64,000 nucleotides of DNA from Hymenolepis diminuta (taxonomy: Eukaryota; Platyhelminthes; Cestoda; Cyclophyllidea; Hymenolepididae): contig CAADRB010000056.1 of NCBI GenBank assembly GCA_900708905.1, positions 547,092 through 611,091 of the forward strand. The letters run 5' to 3'. The notes beneath the pieces are model-generated. The model made no database searches, was not told the DNA's origin, and saw only the letters and a program-made list of their open reading frames with translations. Both the position numbers and the translations under genes were made by a program. How positions within the stretch are numbered: position 1 is the first letter of the stretch; every line of letters starts with the position of its first letter. Shown in pieces: positions 12,159-22,620 of the stretch.

Positions 12159-12720
12159 TTATCCTTCTATCTTGAAAATTTTAAGAATAAATCGGGCCTG
12201 CATATACCAAAAAAACGGCTTCATAACTTTAAGAGTAGGAATGGCACCACCAGCCGAACCTTTAAAATTGGCGTACGGTTTCTTGCGTAGCCAAAAGGAA
12301 TAGAAGTGAATAAGATTAGAAAAATGCAAATAAATGACAAATTTCCGTTCCTGAAAACCGGCATCAGTTAAAACTTTACTCAATTGTCCAGTTAAAGCTC
12401 ACATTATTTTTAAAAATGAAGTATCTATAACCCTAAAGACAATTGGAGTTGCATGAAAGTCCCCATTTCACCTTTCTCCTCATCAGATAAATAGTGCATC
12501 GAAGGTATTATGTCGAATGAACAATAAATTCCACTAATTAAATCTTCATTTTAATATTTTTTTATCTTTATCCCCATTATGAAAGTGTCACTCATCATAA
12601 TTTCGTCAGTTTCCCAGTTTGATAAGATCTTTGCCACATGTCTTGTTCCAAGGTCACCGAGTGTAGCCTCGAGACCATCCTTGGCTTCATGGATAGCAGC
12701 TTAATAATGGAGCATTTTAG
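12159..12720 (-). pseudogene. Protein-like relic(s), unidentified
   Basis: On the minus strand 12700-12560 reads 46 codons including AAIHEAKDGLEATLGDLGTRHVAK, with a base composition richer than the flanks. A second open block (12383-12159) contains FKGSAGGAIPTLKVMKPFFW. The two are in different contexts and no coherent gene can be assembled. The first has a vague resemblance to the E/F-helix part of a globin (LGxxHV), but this is only an impression. They are listed as decayed or isolated exons rather than a gene. Confidence 0.25.
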
Positions 12721-13681
12721 AAGGAGTAAAAGGCTCCATTTTAAGTGCCATTTTTGAACTAATTTTTATGCAGAACCTGATTTTTCGAAAGTGTTGAGTC
12801 GTCGTTTTCGAGTTTTGTCTGCTAGAAATTGCAAGAAGTCCAATTACTTAGGGAAATTAGGTATCGAGTGCCCATATAAAAAGGACAGTTGAGACCAGAA
12901 GGCTATGCACACAATGATTAAAGTCTATCCTATACATGACTTCTCATTTCAAGGGACTAAATAAATGAAAATAAATAGAAAGATTCAGATGGTTAATAGC
13001 ACCATATGGTTATGGTTAATTAATAATATGGATAATGGCTGACGATGAAATTTATCTCTACGTACCTGATATTGGGTTTAATGTATAAATTCTTTCTGCA
13101 TTATTGATTGGAGATAACATCCCAGTATCCTCTATAGTGATGAATACGCAATTTATCACACAATCCTGACGTCAAAAGAAGTGCTTTACATAATTGGTGT
13201 CCTAAAACGGCCTCGATAAGAAGCATGCAATTTACCACACATCTTACTAATTAATTAACTAATTATGTCAATGTTCACAGATGATATACGATCCTGTGAC
13301 CTCTGATCTGATTGACGTGCACATTGATAACTGTGACACAGGTGCAAAATTTGTCAAAAATAATCCACATGCACTAATCATGTTACAATCAGTTTCACAA
13401 AGCTCTTAGAAGCAGTCAAATTCATATAATTCTTATTCATTTATGAATATTTGGAATACTTATGACCATTTCAATCGAATTTGTTGTTTACAAATGGAAT
13501 CTAATGATCCATCACAACCCTTTGTACGTAAAAAAATATATAAGATGGAGGAAAATACTGCTTAAATTATAATTCAAAGTACCGTAAAAGATTAAAAATC
13601 ATACGAACCGTAATATGTGAGGCAATAAGTATTATTTAAAATTTGAATTTATCCTTTAATATTAGTTGACAGATTCAAGAA
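12721..13681. other. Intergenic, upstream of the 14-exon gene
   Basis: AT-rich sequence without supportable coding exons. Close to its end, TTGACAG precedes the first ATG of the next gene by 9 nt and could be a cis- or trans-splice acceptor, so an upstream non-coding exon is possible. Confidence 0.45.
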
Positions 13682-16600
13682 ATGAGAAGAAGACTTAAAT
13701 CCGCAAGAGCTTCTGCCACATGCAAGCTACGTGGTTCAAAGCAACAAAATAGAGAAAGTAAGGTCCCCTATGTCATCTTGGGTATTGGAAAATGGGACGC
13801 TGGTGACAATGCTGAGTTTTCTAAGTTAAAGAGAAGGAAAAGGAGGAAATCTTGTAAGTTTTTATTGCTGATTTTGCATTGCACATACCGAAAGGTATTG
13901 TCATATACCATTATTCTTAAAAGCATCAAATTTTAAATTTTCTAACTTTAAAAGAATAACTAATTATTTTTAACATAGCTATAAGAAATTCATCAAAAGG
14001 GAAATGCAAAATTGATCCCATACGGGATTCAACTAATCGCTCAATTAAGAAAACGAAACAAAATACTATTTCAGAGGTATGAGGAACGGAGAAAATGATT
14101 TATTAGGATCAAATCAACTTGAGTTATTTAAGTAGTATCATCTATTGAAGTTTGTTGTTTACTGTACATATTTATTCCTACCAGATTTCAATTAAACCAA
14201 CATCCGAAAATATGTCTGATCCAAGTGAAACCCCTGGCTGTTCAAATTTACAATCCACACCAGGAGTGATTGGAAAACGTAAAAAGTCAAAGTCTAAAGA
14301 AATGATAACCCAAATGTATGAGGACAAAAATTTAAATATACCAACTTCAAAATCAAAGACGTATTCAAGTAAGATTCAAAATAGTTCATATTATCTAATA
14401 CTCATTTGAAAAAATACGAATAATTAAAACTGCAATTGTTTTAGCAAATAAATTAACCGCGCGGACTTTTGAAATGACTGATTCATCAGGTGTTAGAATA
14501 ACTCGTTCGACGGCAAAGAAAAGAATTAACTTGACTGAAAAGCTGTCTCACAAGGAAGTAGATGAGGTAAACAAACGTCATATTCGAAGTTAAGTTAATA
14601 TTATTTTTAACAGCAGTGTAGCTAGATGATTGACTAGCTTGCTTCCCAAAAAATAGTTCAAGAAAACATGTTTTGGTATGTTCATTTTGAGGCTTGGAGA
14701 AAATGTAGTTAACAATTCTCTCTCTATCTGTGCTGTTGTTTAATTTAATGACCACACCAGTGATTTCCGTGGTTGCGACTTTGAACTGATGGATGCAACA
14801 GTAAGTTGCACGAATGAACAGTTGATTAGGAAATCTGTGTCGTATTATCCTAAATTATTATCCGACACGGCAGTTAGTTCCACTTACTGAATATGCACTG
14901 ACAGGGTCCCAATTACCGAACTGGCAGTTACATGGCGTCATGTCATTTATGGCCGTTATTTCAATCCGTTGAGACCCGATATTCTGCACAAGAAGACGAG
15001 ACTGAAAATTAGCAGCGAAAATGATTGGGGAAGATTGGTATACAAAAAGCTTTGAATGATAATTATAGTGTTTTGAACTAATCTGTCCCGACTTATCTAC
15101 GCGCGGCCTCAGATACTGCTTTTTCAACCAAATTTTCTTGTCAATTGTTATTACCTTAAGTGAACAGTGTTTGAAATAGACTCCTTCATTGGTCAACGTG
15201 CACTTCTGCCAGGTCAGAGGTCACGAGTTCGATTCCCATCCGCACACATCCAGTGACCGGAATGGTCAACTGCACTGGTTAATTATGGCCAATATAGAGG
15301 GCAGCAGAAGTCAAATCTCACCAGAGAGGCTTCGTGATGCCACACTCTATCCAAGGTGAGCGTTAGTAAAAGCTTGAGATTTATTATTATATGTGATTTC
15401 ATATTTCTTAACTGAAACTAGTTCGCGTCTCCTCTTGGCAACTTCCTGATTTCTGATAGTACCAGTTCCGCGAATCATTTTATGGCTTCCAGAGTAAATG
15501 ATTATGGTAAATATCAATGATTAGTTTGGGACACAAGAATCAATCATTATAGAGAGACCTTTGATCAGATTGGTTCTTTTAACTATTTCCTTGAGCGCTA
15601 CCCATGAGCACTGTCCGAATCTATCATGCTCTCTTAAATTTCAAAAAACTACATGCTCATAGATTATCTAAACTTGTTTTACTGAGTTCTTAAACGTGGA
15701 ACTATAACGGATAAAACTGTCTTTATAGCACTAGTAATTGCCTTTTAGAAGGATTGACTGGCAGCTAAGGTACCTGATTTCCCCCTAGCCATTCTGCTGG
15801 CTATACATTCTATCTTTTACCAATCTTCATTGCGACTATAGAATTGAGAAGAGAGAAGAAAGACAAGACAGTGACGAACAAAATTTATTGAATGAAGACC
15901 AGGAACCGTGAGAGGGGAGAGCAGTGCGTGTTTGTGGCTATGCGGTTAGCGGATCAATTATGTATTTACAAAGTCGGGGCTTGGTAAGGCGTCTAGATTT
16001 TATCTGTGTCCTCGTCAGGTGACGTCACGTTAGGTCAAGTCGAGCGTGACAACAGGGAGTCCGTAACTTCATGTGGGGCGGGAAACACTACGAACCATTA
16101 ATCAATAGTTACTCTGTTATCAATGTAAAAAAATTGGTTTTAAGTCTAATTTGTCTGACTAATAGATTCCTCCTAGTATTAATGAACTTCAGTATAATTT
16201 AATTGCTCCATTCTGTTGGTGATTTATCCTTTCAGGTTATGATCATATCCGAATTCATACCGGATCAAGCAATATCAAAATCAGATCAAAGGTATGTTTG
16301 AATTATAGCTTCCATCCAGTTTGAGATGATTAAATGGAAATGATGTTGCTCAAAATCGTAGCAGAGGTGGATATTCCAAAGTGAAGAGTGGTGAAAGAAA
16401 TTCTGGATCACAAACTTCGGCGCAAATTGTGGACCGAATTTCTGCAAAACACCTACAAACAGAATCGACAAGGCAGAAAGAAAAGGCTCTAAAGTTTGTT
16501 CAACTTTATAATCATTTTAATTATTCATAATTTGTCGATTGGTCTAGTATAATATTGTTAATAGAAAAGGTTACGATTTCGGAAATCCCAATATAACCCG

Positions 16601-19600
16601 TAGTGAAATCGACTTGTCTGTAAACAAGCCCTTATCATCATCAAACAAACATAAAAATTCTAATTTTAAATCAAATGAAGACTATACTGTGGAAGTCTCT
16701 GAGTTAGAAGCTGATTCTCAGTGAGTGTATTATAACCTACTTGCTTCCCAAAATAACCCACAAATCCCAGAACTCGGTTGCGAGACATATCAAATAGAAG
16801 GCGTTTTAGTCTGTTTTGTCCAACAGAGTGGATGAGCTTTTAGGTCTAACTGGGTTGTAATTATTAAATGAAATTTCTTATTGTTCATTTTTCAGCATTG
16901 GCTGCACTGCACAGGATTCAGATGAATCAACGGCGGACAAGTCGCAATTATTATCACAAGTCGAAAAGAAGTCTGACGGCTTAAAATGCAACGAAGTAGG
17001 AATTTTCAGTCCGATGGATAAAAGCGAATTACAACTGAGGATTTTGCTGTAAGTGAGCGAATACTGGTATAATTATTGTTTATAACAGCAAAATAATTTT
17101 TACGAGTTATGTACATGGAAAAGCATCTGAATAAGGTGAATGGCATACCATAAGAGAATGAGTTCACTTTGTGGTGCCTAATATTCAATAGTCATCACTT
17201 GACTCCCTGGTTTTTCGATGAGATTACGTCTACGAAATTTGAAATTAAAGCAAAGTTTAAAATCTTTGCCCTCTTCTAGTAAATCTTCGAAGACAATTGG
17301 GGATAAAATAACTGAACAACCTGAATTTTTGTTGGAACGGAAGGATCCCAAGACTATTGTTTGCTCCGTCAAACAGCCACCTAAAACAAGACAAACGGAG
17401 ACATCGTCAAAGTAAGTACTGTTCAATGCATCATTATGTTGATTTGATCAAACTGTACATGGTTAGCCAATTTGTAGAATAATATTAATATAGAATAATA
17501 TAATTACAAATGTATATGATTATTAAATTATTTAACAGGCACGGGAAAACCTGGCGCAATAGATTTTCGGTATTTTGATATTACAGATATACAATCAGGG
17601 TTGTTCAGGGTTCTTGACGCACTTTGCACCGATCTGAGCATGAACTTCAATTTCTCAGAGAAGTAGCTTTTGAACTTCCTAAGGTATCAGAAACGAACAC
17701 TATCTTGAAGGTTAGAGCGCCTGGAGATCTTTAAGGGCAGTTTCTACTACTATAAAATAAAAAAATCTCTAGTCTGTAGATTGGATTGATCATAACGTTG
17801 ACTTCGATTAAGTACTAGATAGTTAAGGTCTTACGTTTGTACCCACAACCCTCATAGCAGCAATACCTGAACTTATGATCTTGTTGGAGTCTCGGATTCT
17901 TCTTCGTTCCAGGATTTTTTATCTGACTCATCATATTGCTTATAGTTGTCAAGACTTATATCATAGTCTTCCGAATTTTCAGAACATTTAACATACATTT
18001 GACAAATTAAGGCATATGTTAGTTTTATTAGCAAATTATTTTACCATTGAACAAATATTAATTAAAGGAAAGTTTTTGAATAAGACAAAAATTAAACAGA
18101 TCCAACAAGGTCTGAACGGTAGATGGATCAATAATAACTGGATTTTTGAATTCAGACCACTTGGAGTTTTACTTTATTCGAATTATGGGTGGAGTACAAT
18201 TCATTAGTAATATGATTCACAGTATAATGTCCTAACGTTCTTTTGCGATCTACAGGCTCAATATCCCAGTTTCCCAGATAAGGATGGGGAGAGCACACAA
18301 AGTCAGTTTGGCACAAAATGAACTTTAATTATAATCCTAAGACATACAAACTGGCCAATGACATAAATATCTATCGGAGTAGAACAGATAAAATAATAAA
18401 AATGTCATTTTTAAAGGATAAATATTTAATAAATATTTTTCTCACGTTAAAATAATATTTTCGCCTTGACATGTTCAGAGTTAATGATCAGAATCCCCGC
18501 TTCAAAAGTTAGACGGGTCCAGTATATTCAGAGCTTGTTGAGATGTTCACTTAATTCTATGGTTAGTCATGGTCCTCTCTCTCCCCATTTATATCTTCTT
18601 ACAGCAAATAGCAAATAGATGCAAAAAGTAGTGACCATTAATATAGATTGAGCTTGAGGTTTTAAAGAAAACTGTTATCAGAATCGATTAACTGCCTAAA
18701 TAGCGTTAGATTTAGGCACTGCGATCAAATACAATAAAACAGTTTATTGTTTCAGCATCATAAAATTGTAACATCCAGCAAAACGAGTTAATTTCAATTG
18801 AAGACTTATGCATTTTTTAGTCAAATCGCAAGATCTGCGCAAGAAGAAATTAAATCTCCGCCTATTTCAATACGAACAGGTGAATAAAAGTGAAAGGAAC
18901 TAGAACAAATAGAAGTTAATTTTAGTACACTAGTTTATTAATTAATAGTACACTAAGTTAGGTAATTGCATAATTTTAGGTAAAAAACCACTCCATTATC
19001 ACCCAAGAGTATTTCAAAGTATCCATCACTCTGAAGCGAATGTGACACAGTCATCGCCGATAAAAAAACCAAGTACAGCTTATCTGAAGGCAAGTTTAAT
19101 TATTTCTTAACTACTGACAAGTTTTAAGTATGAATATAAATATATGAGGGAACTAAATTATCCAGGTAAGGGAAGTGTGATGATTTTGAATTAACTATTG
19201 GCATATTGTAAAATCAACAAATGGCTCTTGTATTTCTTTCGCATGCCAGATAGTTATGATTAGTTTCTAGAATCGTTTATGAATATATTAATGCATCATT
19301 ATTGGGAAGCTTCAGAATTTACAAAGAAATTTTCTCAAAGGATTATGCAGTTTATGCTAATACGTAGCCTACAGTCACTCTATCTTATTTTCAATACATT
19401 GATGATGAACGATTATTCTCGTTCGCCTGTTTGCTTGATTACTTTTGGTCAGGTCCTCATTCTAAAAGTAACCATATACATTTATTATCACCATTTAATA
19501 TGGACTTCTAAGAATTTTTACAATTAGTACCGTGGGGGTATTTCTACGTACTTCAGAATTCTGGTCTTTGTCTTATTTGCTCAACCTGCAGTTGTAAAAC

Positions 19601-20806
19601 GACTATAATTATGGAGCAAAAAACTCTGAATGAAATGCTAAATTGACAGGTTTTGTAAATAAAAATTATTTTAAAGGCAATATATGTATCGTTTTAGAGA
19701 ACGCAACCTTCGAATGGTAATAGTAATTTGACAGATGCATTTAATCCTGATGAAAAGCTATTATTTCAGAACAAGCTTTCTCCATCAAGAACCCAAATAT
19801 CTTCGTTTTTGTTACGGTCAATTTCAGACGGAAGTCCAGGTCAGTTATAGTTTTTAAAATTACGATAAATAAAATAAAGTGCTAATAAATAAGAGAGTGA
19901 ATAGAGAAATTCCATAAAATAGCTTATTAATGTGCAACTCATTTTTGTTAATGACTATTCACTTTATAAGAAATGAAACTGTGAAACGACAGTGTTTCTA
20001 ATGAATTAATTTTAACACAGTTCGAGGCAGAACGCTTAAAATTCTTCAAAATAGCCAGGCAATAATAGCGGAGAGAAAGTTTCAGGAACCTATAAACCCA
20101 GATCTGCCACAGTCCCAAACTTTGACCACACCTATACTAAAAAAGTCCGGTAAGAAGTCATTGTTGCAATAAATTGGCTAGAAGAGTCATTCAAATCTAA
20201 CGATATTAACATAAATATTGTTGTCGCAGGAATTCTGAAAGGTCCTACTACTCCAAAAGCCAATAAACGAGTCTCCTTTTCTGGGGTTCGACGAGTTAGG
20301 TATTTTCTTTCTCCCGAAAAGATGCAATGGGCTGATTCTGGGTAAGTCTTAGTAGCTAAAGATTTTTTATACTGATAAATATTTAGTCAGCTCTCCCTAT
20401 TAAACAGATTCATATCGCTTCTATTCAGTTGTTTTCTATTAGATCCTCGACAATTTTTGACGCAAGACTAATATTTTCATAATAAAAGGAGATTTAAATT
20501 GCTTGATTTGATATTTTATGCACTTATGGAGATGGCTTCCCCTTTTAACTTGTCTTTTTTACTAAAATCTGAATATCTAACTATTTATCATCTTTTGTCA
20601 GTAATGTAATGGCCAAAACCAAGAATTCAGGTATCAATGAATCCGGAACCAATAGTGTAACTGAACTAGTAAGAGAAAATGGGAGCGGTGCTAGTGAAAA
20701 TCGGCAAAACCATAGAATTTATACAGGCCCTGAAGCAAACGCGGATACAGGTGCCAGTCGAACTCGTATTGAAACGAAAAATGGTAAAAAATCGGATTCC
20801 GCATGA
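13682..20806 (+). CDS. Novel Lys/Ser-rich protein with GILK + KRVSF (PP1-docking) motifs, 14 exons
   Basis: Exons: 13682-13853, 13979-14076, 14185-14368, 14445-14566, 16236-16291, 16565-16720, 16896-17048, 17223-17411, 18821-18879, 18980-19089, 19698-19839, 20021-20149, 20230-20341 and 20602-20806. They sum to 1887 nt with every phase matching, giving 628 aa. No globular domain is recognised; most of the chain is basic, Ser/Lys/Asn-rich and probably disordered. The N-terminus (KLKRRKRRKS, GKRKKSKSK) and VRITRSTAKKR (exon 4) look like nuclear-localisation or nucleic-acid-binding stretches. Exon 13 encodes GILK (524-527) and KRVSF (536-540), matching the SILK and RVxF signatures that together dock protein phosphatase 1, as in KNL1 and RIF1. 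Intron 10 uses a GC donor (AAG|GCAAGT); the nearby GT donor would break the frame. A nuclear or chromosomal PP1-targeting role is inferred. The start Met is the first in exon 1, but an upstream exon is not excluded. A polyadenylation signal lies 243 nt after the stop. Confidence 0.75.
15185..15362 (+). repeat. tRNA-derived SINE-like element, best copy
   Basis: Contains GAGTTCGATTCCCATC, a good match to the RNA polymerase III box B, followed by a body shared with other copies: CACATCCAGTGACCGGAATGG, CAACTGCACTGGTTAAT, GGCCAATATAG, GAGGGCAGCAGAAGTC and CACCAGAGAGGCTTCGTGATGCC. It lies inside intron 4 of the 14-exon gene. No complete tRNA cloverleaf can be folded, so it is a tRNA-like head fused to an unrelated body. 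Confidence 0.65.
15831..16054 (-). mobile_element. Putative solo LTR in intron 4
   Basis: A locally GC-richer block. Read on the minus strand it begins TGTTGTCACGCTCGAC, carries an AATAAA at 15889-15884 followed by TTTTGTTCGTCACTGTCTTG, and ends TATAGTCGCA. Terminal TG...CA, a polyadenylation signal and a T-rich downstream segment are LTR-like. A perfect CRE palindrome TGACGTCA lies at 16020-16027. Only one copy is in the window, so repetitiveness cannot be checked here. Confidence 0.4.
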
Positions 20807-21048
20807 GGATTCTAAGGTATGGGTTTAATTTTCGTGAAGTATCCAAATATGTATTTGATAAATTTGGTTTGTTTGACCCTTGTGACGTTATTTTCTATTA
20901 TGTTTTGAAGTTTTTTGTTGTTTTAGAAACGGAAAAATGGATGCTGTGAGATAGCACTGAAAATTGCAAAATTTAAAGGGCTTTTGATTGAATTAAACGC
21001 AATTCTGTTATAAATGCTATTTTTAACTTCAAATAATTGTTTTTATTC

Positions 21049-21054
21049 AATAAA
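21049..21054 (+). terminator. Polyadenylation signal AATAAA
   Basis: AATAAA lies 243 nt after the stop codon of the 14-exon gene, within T-rich sequence. It is the first canonical hexamer downstream that I see and is a reasonable 3'-end signal. Confidence 0.45.
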
Positions 21055-22458
21055 CATGGATTTTTAAACGGTAATGCATTTTAAGGTCTGACGAAGTAAT
21101 ATTAATTAAATGTGTAAACAGAGTAATCTGAATTAATATTCAGAAAAAAATAACATGGTGGAGATATTTTTGGATTATTATTTGCGATACGTGTTAGGAG
21201 TTCTAATCTCCAATAAATTCCTTTAAAGTCGATAGATTAAATGTGTAACAAAACGTATTTTTGGAAATGGTAAAAAATATGAGTGGTTTTATGAATTATT
21301 TTATAAATTGGTAAATTTTGCTAAAAAGGCAGATGATAATCACTTTCAAAAGGTATTTATAAAAATTAATACTGTTTAGGTTAGTGGATGTATAGCCTCA
21401 AATTTTCGGGAACGATTAGGTAGATTTATCTTAGGAATAAGGGTTCGCATCTCCACTACCCAACTCCGATGAATACGTGCTACTATACTTCTTTTTTAAA
21501 TGGGAGTCAGCATTGCCAATAGCCTTCACATAACAACTGTTGCATTAAGGCATCCGAGAATTTGACACTTGAAGTCCTTGGTGATCGTTATGCCTAAAGA
21601 AGAGTGATCCAGTGAATGAATTTTTTCGCAATAATTCAGTTACAATTGGCAGTATGGATTTTCGATGCCGAGAGGTGCGAATCAGCGTACCGAGGTTGTC
21701 AAACTAAAAACTTCCTAAGCGTCTTGTTTGATTTTGAATTTTCAAGACTTCTTGTAAGCTTTCTTTCTAGTTCTCGTTCGTGTATGTTCACTGAAAAGGA
21801 GTGCTAGGTTGGGCGAATTATGTTAGCTTTCATAACAGCCCCAAAGTGAAATCTTCGTTGAAGCCGGCTAGAAGAGAGTCAAAATACGCCTAATTGCTGA
21901 GTAAATTAATTAAAGTGAATTAAAGTAACTGTTCAACAATGTATTAAACATGATATACATTAACTGCAGAACTTTGTGCCTGCATAAGAATCGTTGAAGT
22001 GCATGGTTATCAGTCTTAGGAACTGGCGTAAATAAACTGATTGGCAATTTCTCTTTTTTCAAATAGTAATACTATCGTATATCTGATTGCATTTTTAAAA
22101 TATTTTTATTTAAGAAGCATTCGACAATATTTATTTTGACAAAATATAATCACAGTTCACAGTTTGAACTACTGCCCTAATCGTTTGAAATTGATCTTAA
22201 TGTACTGGTAGACTTAATACTATTAAAATTCAGTGTTTTAAAATTTTAATTTACATGAGGAAAGGTTAAAATTCAAATTCATAGAATGACTGACCCACCT
22301 TGTTAGAAGTATGTAGCTAATACAATTTCAAATTTAATTAATATCAGTTGAGTTCAGTTGAAAGAAACCTCGAAATAAATGCTTTGTGTTTCTTATGATA
22401 TTTCGATGAGTTGCATTTGCAACATGTTAGGCAGCATAATCGGATGGCTTCTTTGCAG

Positions 22459-22620
22459 TCGAGAGAAATCCCCAAACCTCATCTCTCATGCGCCGGATTA
22501 TCGATTGCTGGATTTCCACATTTAAACCTGGATGTGTAATATCACCTGTGAAGAAGCCGCCGCTGCAATTATCGTCTAACCAGGAGGCCAATCATTTACC
22601 ATGCATTAAAGTTTATATGG
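22459..22620 (+). CDS. Orphan exon-like block
   Basis: CTTTGCAG precedes an open block that ends at ATATGG|GTAAAT. Read with two bases completing the first codon it gives ERNPQTSSLMRRIIDCW, then CVISPVKKPPLQLSSNQE and ANHLPCIKVYM, 53 codons without a stop. Its composition is clearly richer in G and C than the flanks. No homology is recognised and no partner exon was found nearby. It may belong to a gene with long introns or be a relic. Confidence 0.35.

Noticed and set aside
17536..17575. Possible extra exon of the 14-exon gene after an AACAG acceptor
   Set aside because: The frame hits a stop within 13 codons and no donor restores phase; joining 17411 directly to 18821 keeps the frame.
21390..21500. 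GGGTTCGCATCTCC, a box B-like sequence
   Set aside because: No box A at the right distance and no clear similarity to the SINE body; probably chance.
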